Shown piece after piece: positions 1 to 9,013 of a DNA stretch of 18,118 nucleotides. The position numbers and the translations under genes were made by a program. The stretch is taken from contig CAKQMS010000046.1 in the NCBI GenBank assembly GCA_934254985.1, forward strand, positions 1 to 18,118. The letters run 5' to 3'. Source of the DNA: an uncultured Prevotella sp. GTDB taxonomy: Bacteria; Bacteroidota; Bacteroidia; Bacteroidales; Bacteroidaceae. The notes under the pieces were generated by a model. It was given only the letters and a program-made list of their open reading frames with translations. It was not told the origin of the DNA and did no database searches. Each line of letters starts with the position of its first letter. Position 1 is the stretch's first letter.

Positions 1-56
1 AGCACCTTAAAGTTACAACAATTTTCGCTAATCACCAAATTTTCAGACACTTATAT

Positions 57-136
57 TTCGTCGAACTCACGTTAAATTAAGGGGAAAGAACGTGAATGAT
101 ATTACACGAGTGAGGCATAACGAGACTCGACGAGAA
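57..136. repeat. Imperfect intergenic palindrome
   Basis: An outer inverted pair TCGTCGA (58-64) and TCGACGA (127-133) encloses two mutually exclusive inner pairings: TCACGTT (67-73) with AACGTGA (89-95), or CGTTA (70-74) with TAACG (118-122) plus CTC (66-68) with GAG (122-124). No reading frame here looks real. It could be a cruciform or folded RNA between genes, or a member of a dispersed repeat family, but I see no second copy in this window. The rest of positions 1-180 shows no gene. Confidence 0.5.
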
Positions 137-180
137 TTTCGAACAATAGTTTGGCAACCTCGCAACATAATTTAAACGCA

Positions 181-245
181 AAGTATCCTATATTCTCGAT
201 TGTTCAACTTGGGATGAACAAAAGGGGAATAGAGGATACTTTTTT
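181..245. terminator. Large hairpin terminator downstream of the GH28 gene
   Basis: Arms 181-197 and 225-241 pair at 15 of 17 positions, and a second perfect 7-bp stem (TTGTTCA 200-206 with TGAACAA 215-221) sits inside. On the plus strand it is followed by a T run (240-245). On the minus strand it begins 22 nt after the GH28 stop codon, so it can stop transcription leaving that gene, and it may also work in the other direction. The T run favours plus-strand termination, and no plus-strand gene is visible upstream in the window. Confidence 0.6.
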
Positions 246-263
246 GATTTATACCTATTTATT

Positions 264-1676
264 TTATTGGAATGTAGCGAACTTGCAGTTGTTGAGTTTC
301 ACACCGTCGCCAGCATCGATGTCTTTATCCTTCTGGGTATAGAAGAAGGTGGAGTTGTCGATGGTGATGTTTTTGAGGCAGGTGTAGCCAGGGAGTCCGT
401 GGGCGCTGATGGCGGTTTTGGCTCCTCGGCAAACGATGTTGGAGAAATGGATGTCGTTCCACTCTGGCACGTATTCTGCATTTTGTGGGATTACGGTTTT
501 GCCATCGTCAGACTTCACGCTGTAGCTCTTGTCGGCATAGGTGCACTCGAAAATGATGGCTTCGTTTTTGATGTCGGTCATCACGATGTCGCTAACGTAG
601 ATGCCTTCGGTTTTGCCTCCTCTGCCAATGCCGCTTTTGAAGCGGAGTCCGGTGTCGGTGCCTGAGAAGAGGTTGTGGCGAACAACGATGTTCTTCATGC
701 CGTTGGAGTATTCTGAGCCAATGACGAAACCGCCGTGGGCATGGTAGACGGTGTTGTCTTGGATGAGGATGTCTTCGCATGGTCCGTCTTCAGAGTCTCT
801 TTTGCCTACTCCGCCTTTCATGCAGATGCCGTCGTCGCCTGCATCGATGGTGTTATTCACGATGAGCACTTTCTTGCAGCAGCTGATGTCGAGGGCGTCG
901 CCATTTTGTGCGTTCCAAGGACAGCGGATTGTGGTGCCGTCGACGATGACATTGGTGCAACGGGTAGGGATGAGGTGGAAGCGAGGTGAGTTTTGGATTG
1001 TTACTCCACTAACGAGCACTCTGTCGCAGTCGGTGAGGCGGATGAGGTGGCTTCTGAGGCGTTCTTGTGCCTGTGGGGTGTCGGCAAGGTTGTCGAAGTG
1101 GGTGAGGTTGAATGGGAACCAGAGTTTGCCGCCATCGGTCTCGGTGCCGCCCATAGACTTGTATTCTTTCCACTCTACGTCGCTAACCTTAGAGCGCTTT
1201 ACAGGGCGCCACATGGCTCCGTTGCCGTCGATGGTGCCTTCGCCTGTGATGCTGATGTTGGTGCGCTTGCTTGCAGAGATGAGTGGTGAGGTTTTGTCGG
1301 CTTTCACTCCGTTAGAGACTTTGAAATGCTGTGAGCGGTCGGGAGTGGCCATGATAACGGCATTTTTCTCGATATGGAGGTCTATGTTGCTTTTGAGCGA
1401 GATGAGGCCTGTGAGCCATATGCCTGCAGGGACTATGAGGTGACCGCCACCTTTCTTGTCGAGGGCTTTGATGGCTTTGTCGAAGGCTTGGGTGTTGAGG
1501 GTGATTCCGTCGCCTACGGCTCCGAAGTCTTTGAGGTTTACACTATAGTCGGGGATTACGGCTACTTCAGGTTGCTGCATTTTTACTGGCATGTTCTGAT
1601 AGTAGGTGCCGTAGTCGGCAGCATAAGCTGCTATGCTAAGGAGCATAGTGAGGGCAAGGGTCATGATTTTCTTCAT
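264..1676 (-). CDS. Glycoside hydrolase family 28 (polygalacturonase-like), secreted
   Basis: A 470-residue pectin-type glycosidase that should hydrolyse galacturonic acid linkages (polygalacturonan or rhamnogalacturonan) by the inverting GH28 mechanism. Residues 1-20 form a signal peptide ending AAYAA, so the enzyme acts in the periplasm or beyond. A pectate-lyase-like start (LKDFGAVGDG, about 48-57) leads into a right-handed beta-helix. The GH28 catalytic motifs are present: N258-x-D260, the D281-D282 pair in AGDDG, H314-G315, and R345-F-K347. Length is normal for the family. It is alone: no SusC/SusD pair is adjacent, and it has its own promoter, so it is not obviously part of a polysaccharide utilisation locus here. 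Exact substrate (endo or exo, rhamnogalacturonan or homogalacturonan) cannot be read from the sequence. Confidence 0.93.
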   Translation of the reverse strand: MKKIMTLALTMLLSIAAYAADYGTYYQNMPVKMQQPEVAVIPDYSVNLKDFGAVGDGITLNTQAFDKAIKALDKKGGGHLIVPAGIWLTGLISLKSNIDLHIEKNAVIMATPDRSQHFKVSNGVKADKTSPLISASKRTNISITGEGTIDGNGAMWRPVKRSKVSDVEWKEYKSMGGTETDGGKLWFPFNLTHFDNLADTPQAQERLRSHLIRLTDCDRVLVSGVTIQNSPRFHLIPTRCTNVIVDGTTIRCPWNAQNGDALDISCCKKVLIVNNTIDAGDDGICMKGGVGKRDSEDGPCEDILIQDNTVYHAHGGFVIGSEYSNGMKNIVVRHNLFSGTDTGLRFKSGIGRGGKTEGIYVSDIVMTDIKNEAIIFECTYADKSYSVKSDDGKTVIPQNAEYVPEWNDIHFSNIVCRGAKTAISAHGLPGYTCLKNITIDNSTFFYTQKDKDIDAGDGVKLNNCKFATFQ

Positions 1677-1728
1677 GTTTCTTAAAATGTTTTGTAGATT
1701 TTGTTTTAGTAGGGTTGATTACTTCGTA

Positions 1729-1760
1729 CAAAAGTAGTTTAATAATATAAGGATAGCAAA
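1729..1760 (-). promoter_or_regulatory. Bacteroidota-type promoter of the GH28 gene
   Basis: On the minus strand, TTTG (1757-1760) is followed after 20 nt by TACTTTTG (1729-1736), matching the -33/-7 consensus TTTG and TAnnTTTG of the primary Bacteroidota sigma factor. Transcription would begin near 1721, giving a leader of about 45 nt before the ATG at 1676. It separates GH28 from the gmd operon upstream. Confidence 0.7.
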
Positions 1761-1798
1761 TGATTTATGATTTTTTAGGGAGAAGTGGGTTTTGTTAA

Positions 1799-1963
1799 GT
1801 GAAGAATTTAAGTGAAGAGTGAAGAGGGAAGAGTGAAGAATTTAAGTGAAGAGTGAAGAGTGAAGAGTGAAGAATCAAATAGCCAAATAGACTAACGGAT
1901 TCTTCACTCTTCGTTCTTCACTCTTTCCTTCTATTGGATTCTTCACTCTTCACTCTACTTCAC
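1799..1963. repeat. Inverted array of GTGAAGA heptamers
   Basis: From 1799 the plus strand reads GTGAAGA units in tandem, in two blocks separated by ATTTAA spacers (GTGAAGA, ATTTAA, then GTGAAGA/GGGAAGA units, ATTTAA, then four more units), ending in ATC at 1876. After a 21-nt loop (1877-1897) the same heptamer appears in reverse orientation (1898-1928 and 1936-1963). The centre is a perfect 15-bp stem, 1862-1876 with 1898-1912. The right end runs into the last codons of gmd (GTG AAG TAG), so the repeat begins within the coding region. The stem could act as a terminator for gmd, though no U tract follows. Confidence 0.85.
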
Positions 1964-3049
1964 GATTCCCTTTTCGAGATATTCGGCAAGGTTGGTGCGA
2001 ACTTTCTCGGCAGCACCATCAGAGGCTACCTTTGCCATGTCGCTGTCTACCATGATGCTGACAAGCTCTTGGAATGAGGTTTTTGATGGGTTCCAACCCA
2101 ACTTAGCCTTGGCCTTGGTAGGATCGCCCCAGAGGTTTACTACGTCGGTAGGACGATAGAAGTCTGGGCTAACCTCGATGAGCACATTGCCTGTGGCTTT
2201 GTCGATGCCCTTCTCGTTCATGCCCTCGCCCTGGAATTCGAGCTCGATGCCTACACGCTTGAAAGCATAGTAGCAGAACTCGCGCACGCTGTGCTGTTCG
2301 CCTGTAGCGATGACGAAGTCTTCTGGCTTGTCTTGCTGAAGGATGAGCCACATACACTCTACATAGTCCTTAGCATAACCCCAGTCGCGGAGTGACGAGA
2401 GATTGCCAAGATAGAGCTTGTCTTGCTTGCCCTGCTTGATGCGTGCGGCAGCAAGAGTGATTTTGCGGGTAACGAAGGTTTCGCCACGGCGTTCGCTCTC
2501 GTGGTTGAAGAGGATGCCCGAGCAGCAATACATGTCGTAAGCCTCGCGGTATTCTTTTACTATCCAGAAGCCATACTGCTTGGCAACAGCGTATGGGCTG
2601 TAAGGGTGGAAAGGTGTGTTCTCGTTTTGTGGCACTTCCTCTACCTTGCCATAGAGCTCGGAGGTGGAAGCCTGATAGATGCGGCAAGAATCCTTGAGAC
2701 CAAGCTGGCGCACAGCCTCGAGGATGCGCAATACACCTACTGCATCGACGTCGGCAGTGAACTCAGGAGAGTCGAAGCTGACCTGCACGTGGCTCTGAGC
2801 AGCGAGGTTGTAGATTTCGCTTGGACGAACCTTGCCGATAACGCCAAGGATGCTCATAGAGTCACCCAAGTCGGCATAGTGGAGGTGGAAGTGTGGGGTT
2901 CCTTCAAGATGTGCGATACGCTCGCGATAGTCGACAGAAGAACGACGGATTGTGCCGTGGACTTCGTATCCTTTTTCCAAAAGGAATTCTGCAAGGTAAG
3001 AACCATCCTGACCCGTGATACCTGTAATAAGAGCTACTTTATTTTCCAT
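1955..3049 (-). CDS. gmd: GDP-mannose 4,6-dehydratase
   Basis: Converts GDP-D-mannose to GDP-4-keto-6-deoxy-D-mannose, the first step to GDP-L-fucose and related deoxysugars for surface glycans; cytosolic, NADP-dependent. It is an extended short-chain dehydrogenase of 364 residues, the usual length. The Rossmann motif GITGQDG is at 10-16; the catalytic residues lie in T129-S130-E131 and in Y153-xxx-K157. The strongly conserved FNHESERRG segment is at 181-189. It follows the DUF3108 gene by 47 nt, so it probably ends that operon. The next enzyme, GDP-fucose synthase, is not in the window. Its last codons GTG AAG TAG form the first unit of the downstream heptamer array. Confidence 0.96.
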   Translation of the reverse strand: MENKVALITGITGQDGSYLAEFLLEKGYEVHGTIRRSSVDYRERIAHLEGTPHFHLHYADLGDSMSILGVIGKVRPSEIYNLAAQSHVQVSFDSPEFTADVDAVGVLRILEAVRQLGLKDSCRIYQASTSELYGKVEEVPQNENTPFHPYSPYAVAKQYGFWIVKEYREAYDMYCCSGILFNHESERRGETFVTRKITLAAARIKQGKQDKLYLGNLSSLRDWGYAKDYVECMWLILQQDKPEDFVIATGEQHSVREFCYYAFKRVGIELEFQGEGMNEKGIDKATGNVLIEVSPDFYRPTDVVNLWGDPTKAKAKLGWNPSKTSFQELVSIMVDSDMAKVASDGAAEKVRTNLAEYLEKGIVK

Positions 3050-3096
3050 GTTTTTTAGGGTTTTGTTAAGTTGTTACTTATGAATAGTTTGAATTA

Positions 3097-3909
3097 TTAT
3101 TTTACTTCTGCTTCGATTTTGTTTCTCACTCCCTTCATGTCTACGAGGAAGGCTTTGGCAGAGCCAAACTTCAGGAACATGTCGAGGCGCACAGGCACGT
3201 GGTTGTCGTCGTCGGTGACATAGAAGTCGACGATGCGCTTGTATTTGCCGTCTTCGAGTTCCATATACGATAGTTGCAGACATCTGTATTTGCGACGGTT
3301 GTCGGCCTTGATAGTGGTTTTGCCCTGATAGCGGAGCTTAGCAGGGCTGAGACCATTGCCGTCGGCGATGGTGATGTTGACATCGTGACCTTTCTTCCAG
3401 CCTGAAGGGTTGAAAGAGCGAGCACGCAAGAAGATGCTCAGCATATCGTAGACGCAATCGTTGAGAGTGCGATTTTGCCATTTGTGTTCGCCCTTGTGGG
3501 TGAGGCGATGCTGCTTGAGGTGGACTTTGCCATTTGGATAGTTGTAGAATACCTCATCGACGGTGTATCGGTCGCCCTCGCGAGCGCCCTTGCGGAAGTA
3601 GAGAGGAGCGAGGTCGAGAGTGTTGTAGCAAAGGAGGGTGTCGCGCAATACAAACCAATTGTCAACCTTATTGTTGCCACGAGTGATAAGGCTCGCACGA
3701 TAAGCTTCCTTGCCGCGGTGTTTGCTCTGTACGGTGTACATAGAAGCTGTTCCTGCCTTTACCCACACGAATTTCCAGTTGTAGTAGAGGTTGTATGTGA
3801 GAAACTCGCCCGACTTGAAGGCTGTGTTTCTGAATGTGCACTGTGCCATAGCTTTATGGCTAAACAGCATGGCAGCAATAACGAGAAATAGAATTCTAAC
3901 GTGCTTCAT
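3097..3909 (-). CDS. DUF3108 domain-containing exported protein
   Basis: A 270-residue protein with a signal peptide (residues 1-22, ending HKAMA before Q23). The mature start (FKSGEFLTYNLYYNWKFVW) and the alternating strand pattern through to the end (VPVRLDMFLKFGSAKAFLVD) match DUF3108, a beta-rich periplasmic family of unknown function. There is no lipobox and no membrane segment after the signal. It lies 21 nt downstream of the Ig-like lipoprotein gene and 47 nt upstream of gmd on the same strand. The short AT-rich gap upstream carries ATAATGTAT twice, the second copy overlapping the start codon. Function unknown; an envelope role is inferred from export and neighbours. Confidence 0.8.
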   Translation of the reverse strand: MKHVRILFLVIAAMLFSHKAMAQCTFRNTAFKSGEFLTYNLYYNWKFVWVKAGTASMYTVQSKHRGKEAYRASLITRGNNKVDNWFVLRDTLLCYNTLDLAPLYFRKGAREGDRYTVDEVFYNYPNGKVHLKQHRLTHKGEHKWQNRTLNDCVYDMLSIFLRARSFNPSGWKKGHDVNITIADGNGLSPAKLRYQGKTTIKADNRRKYRCLQLSYMELEDGKYKRIVDFYVTDDDNHVPVRLDMFLKFGSAKAFLVDMKGVRNKIEAEVK

Positions 3910-3930
3910 ACATTATTATATATTAATACA

Positions 3931-5886
3931 TTATAATACTTTAGGAACATATTGAATGCCGAGGCTCTTGGCTCTGTCGAGGTTGCGAGACTTCACGGTC
4001 TTCTTCTTGTCTGCCTTTTGCTTTGTGATTTGTGAAGGCTTCTGAGAGGCGAGCGAGCGAGCTGTCGGTGTCCACGATTCAGAGAAATCCCAGTTGGCTT
4101 TGCATTGGATTGCCTCGTGGTAATAGTAAACCGGCTCTGGTTGGCGACCTTCGGCAAAGAGACCTGTGTCCCACATGCCATTGTTGTTTTCGTCGACATA
4201 GAGGCGCAGATAGTAGGTGCCTGGAGCAACGTAATAGAACTGGACGTTGCCATCGGTGGTCTTTACCTCTTTCACTGGGTTGTCGGAGGTGTTGAGGAGT
4301 TGGCAAACCACATTCTTGCCCTCCATGCCATTGAGAGTGAACATGATGGTGGCATATTGGTTGAGGTCTTTAACCTTCAGACCCTGTTTGCTTGGACCAG
4401 CGCAGGTTCCATAGATATCTTCGAAGACCAGGGAGTCGAGCTCTAAGCTATATTCGTAGCCCGGTTTCCATTCGGCTCGGAAGGTGTAGAGGAGAGGAGT
4501 GTTTTGGTCGAACTTAAACTTCTCTTCATACCACAGCGAATCCTTTGGCGGTTTGGAATAGAGGTGCATCTTGTCGAGATGGAAATGCTTGAGCGGAGTG
4601 TTGAAAGCGAACTCCACATTCTTGTCGGGGTCGAGGTCGGTGCCCTTGACGGAGTATTTCAGCAGTTCTATTGGCGGAATACTGTCATAGGGTTCTCCCT
4701 TTCGTTTCTTCTTGTCTTGTGCCTTCTGCCATTTCTCCAAGTCCTTGAGCTTAGCCTTGAGTCGTTTTTCGTAAGGAATCTTGGCGAATAGCTGTATGGT
4801 GTCGACGCCCTCGACGAGATGGCCCAGAGTGTCGGTGACGAGATGGCGAAGTTCAAGCTCCAGCGAGTCGCAATTGACCAAGGCTGTGTCGTTGAGCCAA
4901 TAAGTTATGGTGTCGCGCTTAGCGGAAGCATCGATGGTGAAGGTGGAGTCGGTGATGTTGAAGTTAAGACCCTTGAGCTTTGGCAGCGAGTCGGAGCCAT
5001 AGCTATAGAAGAGCGAGAAGCGATTGGCGTCGGGGCGCTCGCTCTTGAGGAATAAGCGGTCGGTGTTGACCTCGTTGAAAGCCAAAAGGCAGACATCGTC
5101 GGGCAAGAAGTGAGTATAGTCGACGCGTTTTACCACGTCGATATGCAGAGTGTCGCGCCAAAGAGTGTCTTGGCGAACATCAGCCTTGAACGAAGGAATG
5201 ATGGTGTCGGTAGAGAAAGCGAGCATCTCAGCCTTTTGGTTGAAGAGATAGTTGCCATCCATATCCTGCAGGGCATAGATACGATAGCTGCCAGGAGCAA
5301 CACCCTTGATGACGAAATGACCTTGGCTGTCTGTGCGCGACACACGAAGCATAGGCTTGGTGGAGAAAGCGCTGTCGGCAAGGTCGGCATAAAGACCCAC
5401 GAGGATGCCCTTGACAGGTTCGAGATTGTCGGCAGCAAGCACGGAGCCTGCTACTTCCAAGGTGTCGATGACATTGCCGGTAGAGAAGCAATAAGTGTAG
5501 TTGCCCATTGGGTTGCCCTCGTTGTTGTCGGAAATGGCATCAGAGAAGTCGATGGTGTAGGTGGTGTTTGCCTTCAGCGAGTCGAGGAGCGAGATGGCGA
5601 TGCGTTTGCCCTGCGCCTTGATTTCAGGAGCCTCTATCTGAGGTGGCGACACCACGACCTTTTCGGTAGGGTTGTCGACCTTGATAAATTCGTCGAAATT
5701 GATGTACACCTTTTTGGCGTTGACATTAGTAGCCTTCTCGCTTGGCGAAGCACCGACAACCCTTGGAGGAGTTTCATCATACCATCCTCCGTCAGGGTTG
5801 CCCATTCTTGCACACGAGGCTACAACAAAGGCAACGACAATGATTGCGAATAACTTAAGTAATGTTCCTTTTGGACTTATTTTCAT
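3931..5886 (-). CDS. Ig-like domain lipoprotein
   Basis: A 651-residue lipoprotein: hydrophobic segment 11-23 and lipobox ending at C25 (VVASC). After the Cys comes the pattern NPDGGWYDETPPRVVGASPSE, typical of Bacteroidota lipoproteins that begin with a bacterial Ig-like (SbsA-type) domain, here roughly residues 37-135. A second beta-sandwich with a carboxypeptidase-regulatory-like look follows (about 145-215, GHFVIKGVAPGSYRIYAL), and another similar unit near the C-terminus (VQFYYVAPGTYYLRLYVDENNNG). A Lys-rich stretch (about 375-400) links the middle. The C-terminus is basic. Its start overlaps the stop of the GH3-type gene by 4 nt (ATGA), which indicates coupled translation. Probably an envelope structural or binding protein; no catalytic motif seen. 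Confidence 0.82.
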   Translation of the reverse strand: MKISPKGTLLKLFAIIVVAFVVASCARMGNPDGGWYDETPPRVVGASPSEKATNVNAKKVYINFDEFIKVDNPTEKVVVSPPQIEAPEIKAQGKRIAISLLDSLKANTTYTIDFSDAISDNNEGNPMGNYTYCFSTGNVIDTLEVAGSVLAADNLEPVKGILVGLYADLADSAFSTKPMLRVSRTDSQGHFVIKGVAPGSYRIYALQDMDGNYLFNQKAEMLAFSTDTIIPSFKADVRQDTLWRDTLHIDVVKRVDYTHFLPDDVCLLAFNEVNTDRLFLKSERPDANRFSLFYSYGSDSLPKLKGLNFNITDSTFTIDASAKRDTITYWLNDTALVNCDSLELELRHLVTDTLGHLVEGVDTIQLFAKIPYEKRLKAKLKDLEKWQKAQDKKKRKGEPYDSIPPIELLKYSVKGTDLDPDKNVEFAFNTPLKHFHLDKMHLYSKPPKDSLWYEEKFKFDQNTPLLYTFRAEWKPGYEYSLELDSLVFEDIYGTCAGPSKQGLKVKDLNQYATIMFTLNGMEGKNVVCQLLNTSDNPVKEVKTTDGNVQFYYVAPGTYYLRLYVDENNNGMWDTGLFAEGRQPEPVYYYHEAIQCKANWDFSESWTPTARSLASQKPSQITKQKADKKKTVKSRNLDRAKSLGIQYVPKVL

Positions 5887-7394
5887 GAGTTCATCATTTC
5901 GAGAATTTCATCTATGTTGCGACGAGAATTGCTGAGGCGTGGCACCTTGTGCTGTCCGCCGAGCTTTCCTTTCGACTTTAGCCACTCGTTGAAGATTCCA
6001 GTTGGAGCCTTTACGACCTCAAGATGCTGGAGAGTGATGTCGTGGAAACGCTTAGCCTCGTAGTCGCTATTTAGCTCCTGAAGCTTGCGGTCGAGGAGTG
6101 TGGCAAACTCGTCGAGGTTGGTTGGCTCGTGAGAGAATTCGATGAGCCATTGGTGGCGACACTTGGCATTGTCGTCCATATAAACAGGTGCGGCTGTATA
6201 TTCCAACACCTCGGCACCAGTCTGTTGGCATGCGTAAGCCAAGCCCTTTTCGGCATTGTCTTGCACGAGTTCTTCGCCAAAGGCATTGATGAAATATTTG
6301 GTTCGACCGGTGATTACAAACTTGTAAGGGTTGCGACTGGTGAAGCTAACGGTGTCGCCAATGATGTAGCGCCACAGACCACACGAGGTAGAAATAACCA
6401 TGGCGTAGTTTTTGCCGAGCTCGATGCCTGAGAGAGGGACGATGGTTGGATTGTCGGTGCCAAACTCGTCCATAGGAATAAACTCGTAGAAAACATCGTA
6501 GTCGACCATCAGCAACATCGACTTGTCGGCAGGATCGTCCTGAATGCCGAAGAAGCCTTCGCTGGCATTATAGGTCTCCATATAGTGCATGTCGCTCTTG
6601 GTGATGAGTTTTTCGTATTGGCTACGATAAGGAGTGAAGGCAATGCCACCATGGAAGAAGACCTCAAGGTTTGGCCACACCTCTTGGAGATGCTTTTTGC
6701 CTGTAATCTCCATGATGCGAACCAATACGCTGAGCATCCATGAAGGAACGCCAGAGATGTTGGTGACATTCTTGTTGAGAGTTTCGTGGGCTATGCGGTC
6801 GCGCTTAACCTCGAAGTCGCTCAACAGAGCAGTCTGCTTGCAAGGAACTCTGACAAGGTTGGCAAGCGGATTGATATTCTCGATGAGAATAGCACTAAGG
6901 TCGCCAACCAACGAGCCTGGCAAATTGTAGTTAGGCGAATGGCTGCCACCAAGGATTAAAGATCTGCCATCGAAGAGGCGGCTGTTGGGATTGTTTCTGA
7001 GATACAGAGCCACAACATCCTTTCCGCCCTGATAGTGAACGCGCTGCAAACCATCGTGAGAAACAGGAATAAACTTGCTCTTGTCGTTGGTTGTGCCCGA
7101 CGACTTAGCGTACCATTTCACCGAGCCAGGCCAAAGAATGTCGCTTTCGCCATGGCGCATTCTGTCGATGTCGCCCTTGAGCTCTTCGTAGGTGTTGAGA
7201 GGCACATTCTTGGCGAAGTCGTCATAGCTATGTATGGTTTTGAAAAGATGGTTGCGTCCGTATTCCGTTGATGCAGCGGTGTTTACGAGATATTTCAATA
7301 CCTCGTCTTGCATTTCCTCGGCTCCATTTTGATATTGCTGGAGCTCCTTTTGCCTTGGCACAAACAGTTTGCCGGCTATGCTTGTTATACTCAT
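5883..7394 (-). CDS. GH3 family (auxin-responsive GH3-type) acyl-adenylating enzyme
   Basis: A 503-residue cytosolic protein of the GH3 family (PF03321), named after plant auxin-amido synthetases; family members activate a carboxylate with ATP and transfer it to an amine. The ATP-binding signature SSGTTNDKSK is at 98-107, the second nucleotide-binding motif YNASEG at 275-280, and the GDTV segment follows a Y-rich stretch (CGLWRYIIGDTVSF). No signal peptide. It is the first gene of the apparent operon with the Ig-like lipoprotein (4-nt overlap), DUF3108 and gmd. The bacterial substrate is not known to me; it is unrelated to glycoside hydrolase family 3 despite the name. Confidence 0.9.
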   Translation of the reverse strand: MSITSIAGKLFVPRQKELQQYQNGAEEMQDEVLKYLVNTAASTEYGRNHLFKTIHSYDDFAKNVPLNTYEELKGDIDRMRHGESDILWPGSVKWYAKSSGTTNDKSKFIPVSHDGLQRVHYQGGKDVVALYLRNNPNSRLFDGRSLILGGSHSPNYNLPGSLVGDLSAILIENINPLANLVRVPCKQTALLSDFEVKRDRIAHETLNKNVTNISGVPSWMLSVLVRIMEITGKKHLQEVWPNLEVFFHGGIAFTPYRSQYEKLITKSDMHYMETYNASEGFFGIQDDPADKSMLLMVDYDVFYEFIPMDEFGTDNPTIVPLSGIELGKNYAMVISTSCGLWRYIIGDTVSFTSRNPYKFVITGRTKYFINAFGEELVQDNAEKGLAYACQQTGAEVLEYTAAPVYMDDNAKCRHQWLIEFSHEPTNLDEFATLLDRKLQELNSDYEAKRFHDITLQHLEVVKAPTGIFNEWLKSKGKLGGQHKVPRLSNSRRNIDEILEMMNS

Positions 7395-7445
7395 TGTCTA
7401 TTGTTGCTTATTTTGGCAATGTGCCTAATAACACATATTAAGGTG

Positions 7446-7453
7446 CAAAATTA
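7446..7453 (-). promoter_or_regulatory. Possible -7 box for the GH3-type operon
   Basis: The minus strand reads TAATTTTG here, matching TAnnTTTG, 51 nt upstream of the ATG at 7394. I find no convincing TTTG at the expected -33 spacing, so this is a half-supported promoter. It would drive the four-gene run GH3-type, Ig-like, DUF3108 and gmd. Confidence 0.4.
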
Positions 7454-7494
7454 AACCAAAAAACTGATAATGAAGAATTATTTAGCATAATTAA

Positions 7495-7690
7495 CGAAGA
7501 GGGAAGAGGGGGAGCGAGGGTAAGCGAGGGTAAGTGCGACAACCGAGTTGTCGCAAACTCGACCCGCAGGGCACGGTTCCCTCTTCGTTCTTTCTTCTCT
7601 CTTCTTTCTTCTTTCTTCTTTCTTCTTTCTTCTTTCTTCTCTCTTCCCTCTTCTCTCTTCCCTCTTCGTTCTTCCCTCTTCACTCTTCAC
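7495..7690. repeat. Polypyrimidine heptamer array with enclosed GC-rich hairpin segment
   Basis: This fills most of the 382-nt gap 7395-7776. Positions 7591-7688 are 14 tandem heptamers of consensus NYTCTTC (five identical TTTCTTC units at 7605-7639; others TCTCTTC, CCTCTTC, GTTCTTC, ACTCTTC). The pyrimidine tract extends back to about 7577. The purine strand of the same family is at 7495-7508, whose exact reverse complement lies in the array, so the locus is an inverted repeat. Between the arms are a 10-bp direct repeat GCGAGGGTAA (twice, about 7513-7533) and a perfect hairpin, GCGACAAC (7536-7543) with GTTGTCGC (7547-7554). No credible gene is present. The heptamer belongs to the same family as the array beside gmd. 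Confidence 0.85.
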
Positions 7691-7692
7691 TT

Positions 7693-7729
7693 AAAAAGCC
7701 CCCAGCAATCCGAGGATGGAGCTGGAGGC
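7693..7729 (-). terminator. Rho-independent terminator of the OmpA-family gene
   Basis: On the minus strand a 9-bp stem (7721-7729 with 7698-7706, one G-U pair) closes a loop that itself contains ATCC/GGAT, followed by five T (7693-7697). It begins 47 nt after the stop codon of the OmpA-family gene and sits between that gene and the polypyrimidine array. Confidence 0.85.
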
Positions 7730-7776
7730 TTAATAAATAATCTATATAAAAATATCTTTGCAGAAATATTAGTATA

Positions 7777-8859
7777 TTACTTTACATAAACGATAGCCAA
7801 GCGGTTTGAGGTTGTGCCCTGTACGCCCTCGCCAGTAGCCTCGTCGACGATGACGCCACGGCTCTTGAGATAGTCGGCAACAGAGTTGGCACGGCTCTGA
7901 GAAATCTTGTCGTTGATTTCCTTAGAACCCTCAGGAGATGCAGTACCAACAACCTGTACGTGCTTGCCCTTGGCAATGGCGTTGAGAGCAACCTTTGCAT
8001 CATTGGTGAGAGTGGTCTTGCCCTGAGCGAAGGTTACGAATACGAGGTTCTCAACCTTTACTTCGCGAGTGATGTTGTTGTCTTTGACAACCTCTTTGAC
8101 TACTTCCTTAACAACCTCCTTAGGCTTCTTTGCCAACTCGCTGCGCAAATCGTTGATCTGAGCATTCAAAGCGTCAATCTCTGACTGGTCGCGGAGCTGA
8201 GCGATAGTGAAGTTGTGGGTGCCGTTAGAGTTGCCAAACTTATAGTTGAGACCGATGGTTCCCTGAAGGGTAGAATAGTTGCTGCTGTATTCAACCTCAG
8301 TGCGTCCGTCTGGGTGGATGTTCCAGTTGATAGCAGGCTCAACATAGAGCTGCCACTGCTTCTGGCTACCGAAGTTGTAAGCGAGGTCAATGCCAAGCTT
8401 AGAAGTGAGGTTGTTTGACTTCCACTCGGCAGAAGGATGACCGAAGGTGCGAGCCCATCCCAAACCGAATACAGGGATAATCTCGAAGCTGCGAGGTTCG
8501 CCATTATAGCCACCAATCCAGTTGAGCACGTTGATAGTTCCTAACAAAGAGATATTTGCCGTGTTGACGAAAGTCTTAGCTTCGTTGCTGTGATGAAAAT
8601 TCTTGAAGTAGATGTTGCCTTCGACAGCCAAACCAACTACAGGAGTGAACCAACGACCCACGCGGAAACCAACGCTTGGAGTGATGTCTTTGATGCGGGA
8701 GTGGTCGCCAGCGCCAAGAGAAGAAAGACGAGTAACGGTAGACAAGCCACCATTAATACCAACGTAGATGTTGTCTGTAGTTTTACTTTCAGTAACTGTT
8801 TGAGCGTTTGCCGAAACTGCCATTGCTGCAGCAGCAAACATTAAAATAAACTTTTTCAT
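7777..8859 (-). CDS. OmpA family outer-membrane protein
   Basis: A 360-residue outer-membrane protein. Signal peptide 1-19 (VSANA before Q20). Residues about 28-208 form an eight-strand-type beta-barrel (alternating aromatic strands such as IYVGINGGLS and TIGLNYKF). A short coiled-coil stretch (about 218-245, LRDQSEIDALNAQINDLRSEL) and a threefold EVVK repeat (248-259) lead into a C-terminal OmpA-like domain (272-360; SRANSVADYLKSRGV 322-336, NRLAIV 352-357), expected to contact peptidoglycan. The Asp that binds diaminopimelate in OmpA appears replaced: the segment reads GTASPEG (305-311), while the Arg is retained (R323). Clear promoter and terminator make it a single-gene transcript, probably highly expressed. 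Confidence 0.92.
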   Translation of the reverse strand: MKKFILMFAAAAMAVSANAQTVTESKTTDNIYVGINGGLSTVTRLSSLGAGDHSRIKDITPSVGFRVGRWFTPVVGLAVEGNIYFKNFHHSNEAKTFVNTANISLLGTINVLNWIGGYNGEPRSFEIIPVFGLGWARTFGHPSAEWKSNNLTSKLGIDLAYNFGSQKQWQLYVEPAINWNIHPDGRTEVEYSSNYSTLQGTIGLNYKFGNSNGTHNFTIAQLRDQSEIDALNAQINDLRSELAKKPKEVVKEVVKEVVKDNNITREVKVENLVFVTFAQGKTTLTNDAKVALNAIAKGKHVQVVGTASPEGSKEINDKISQSRANSVADYLKSRGVIVDEATGEGVQGTTSNRLAIVYVK

Positions 8860-8912
8860 TTTTTTTAGTGATAGATGTATTTATAAAAACTTGTGTATTA
8901 TGTTTACGATTG

Positions 8913-8943
8913 CAAAGATAGGTAAAAGAATTTTGACGACAAA
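8913..8943 (-). promoter_or_regulatory. Promoter of the OmpA-family gene
   Basis: Minus strand TTTG (8940-8943), 19-nt spacer, TATCTTTG (8913-8920): an exact match to the Bacteroidota -33/-7 consensus. Predicted start near 8906, leaving a leader of roughly 45 nt before the ATG at 8859. Confidence 0.8.
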
Positions 8944-8985
8944 GAGAATACAGGAAAACTATTCACTTTGTGCGAAAAATAGTAT

Positions 8986-9013
8986 AAAAAAAGGTAGACC
9001 TTAGTGGTCTACC
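8986..9013 (-). terminator. Terminator hairpin containing the stop codon of the upstream lipoprotein gene
   Basis: Perfect 8-bp stem, minus strand GGTAGACC (9013-9006), 5-nt loop, GGTCTACC (9000-8993), then seven T (8992-8986). The TAG stop of the lipoprotein gene (9011-9009) lies within the 5' arm, so terminating ribosomes would cover the hairpin. Confidence 0.88.
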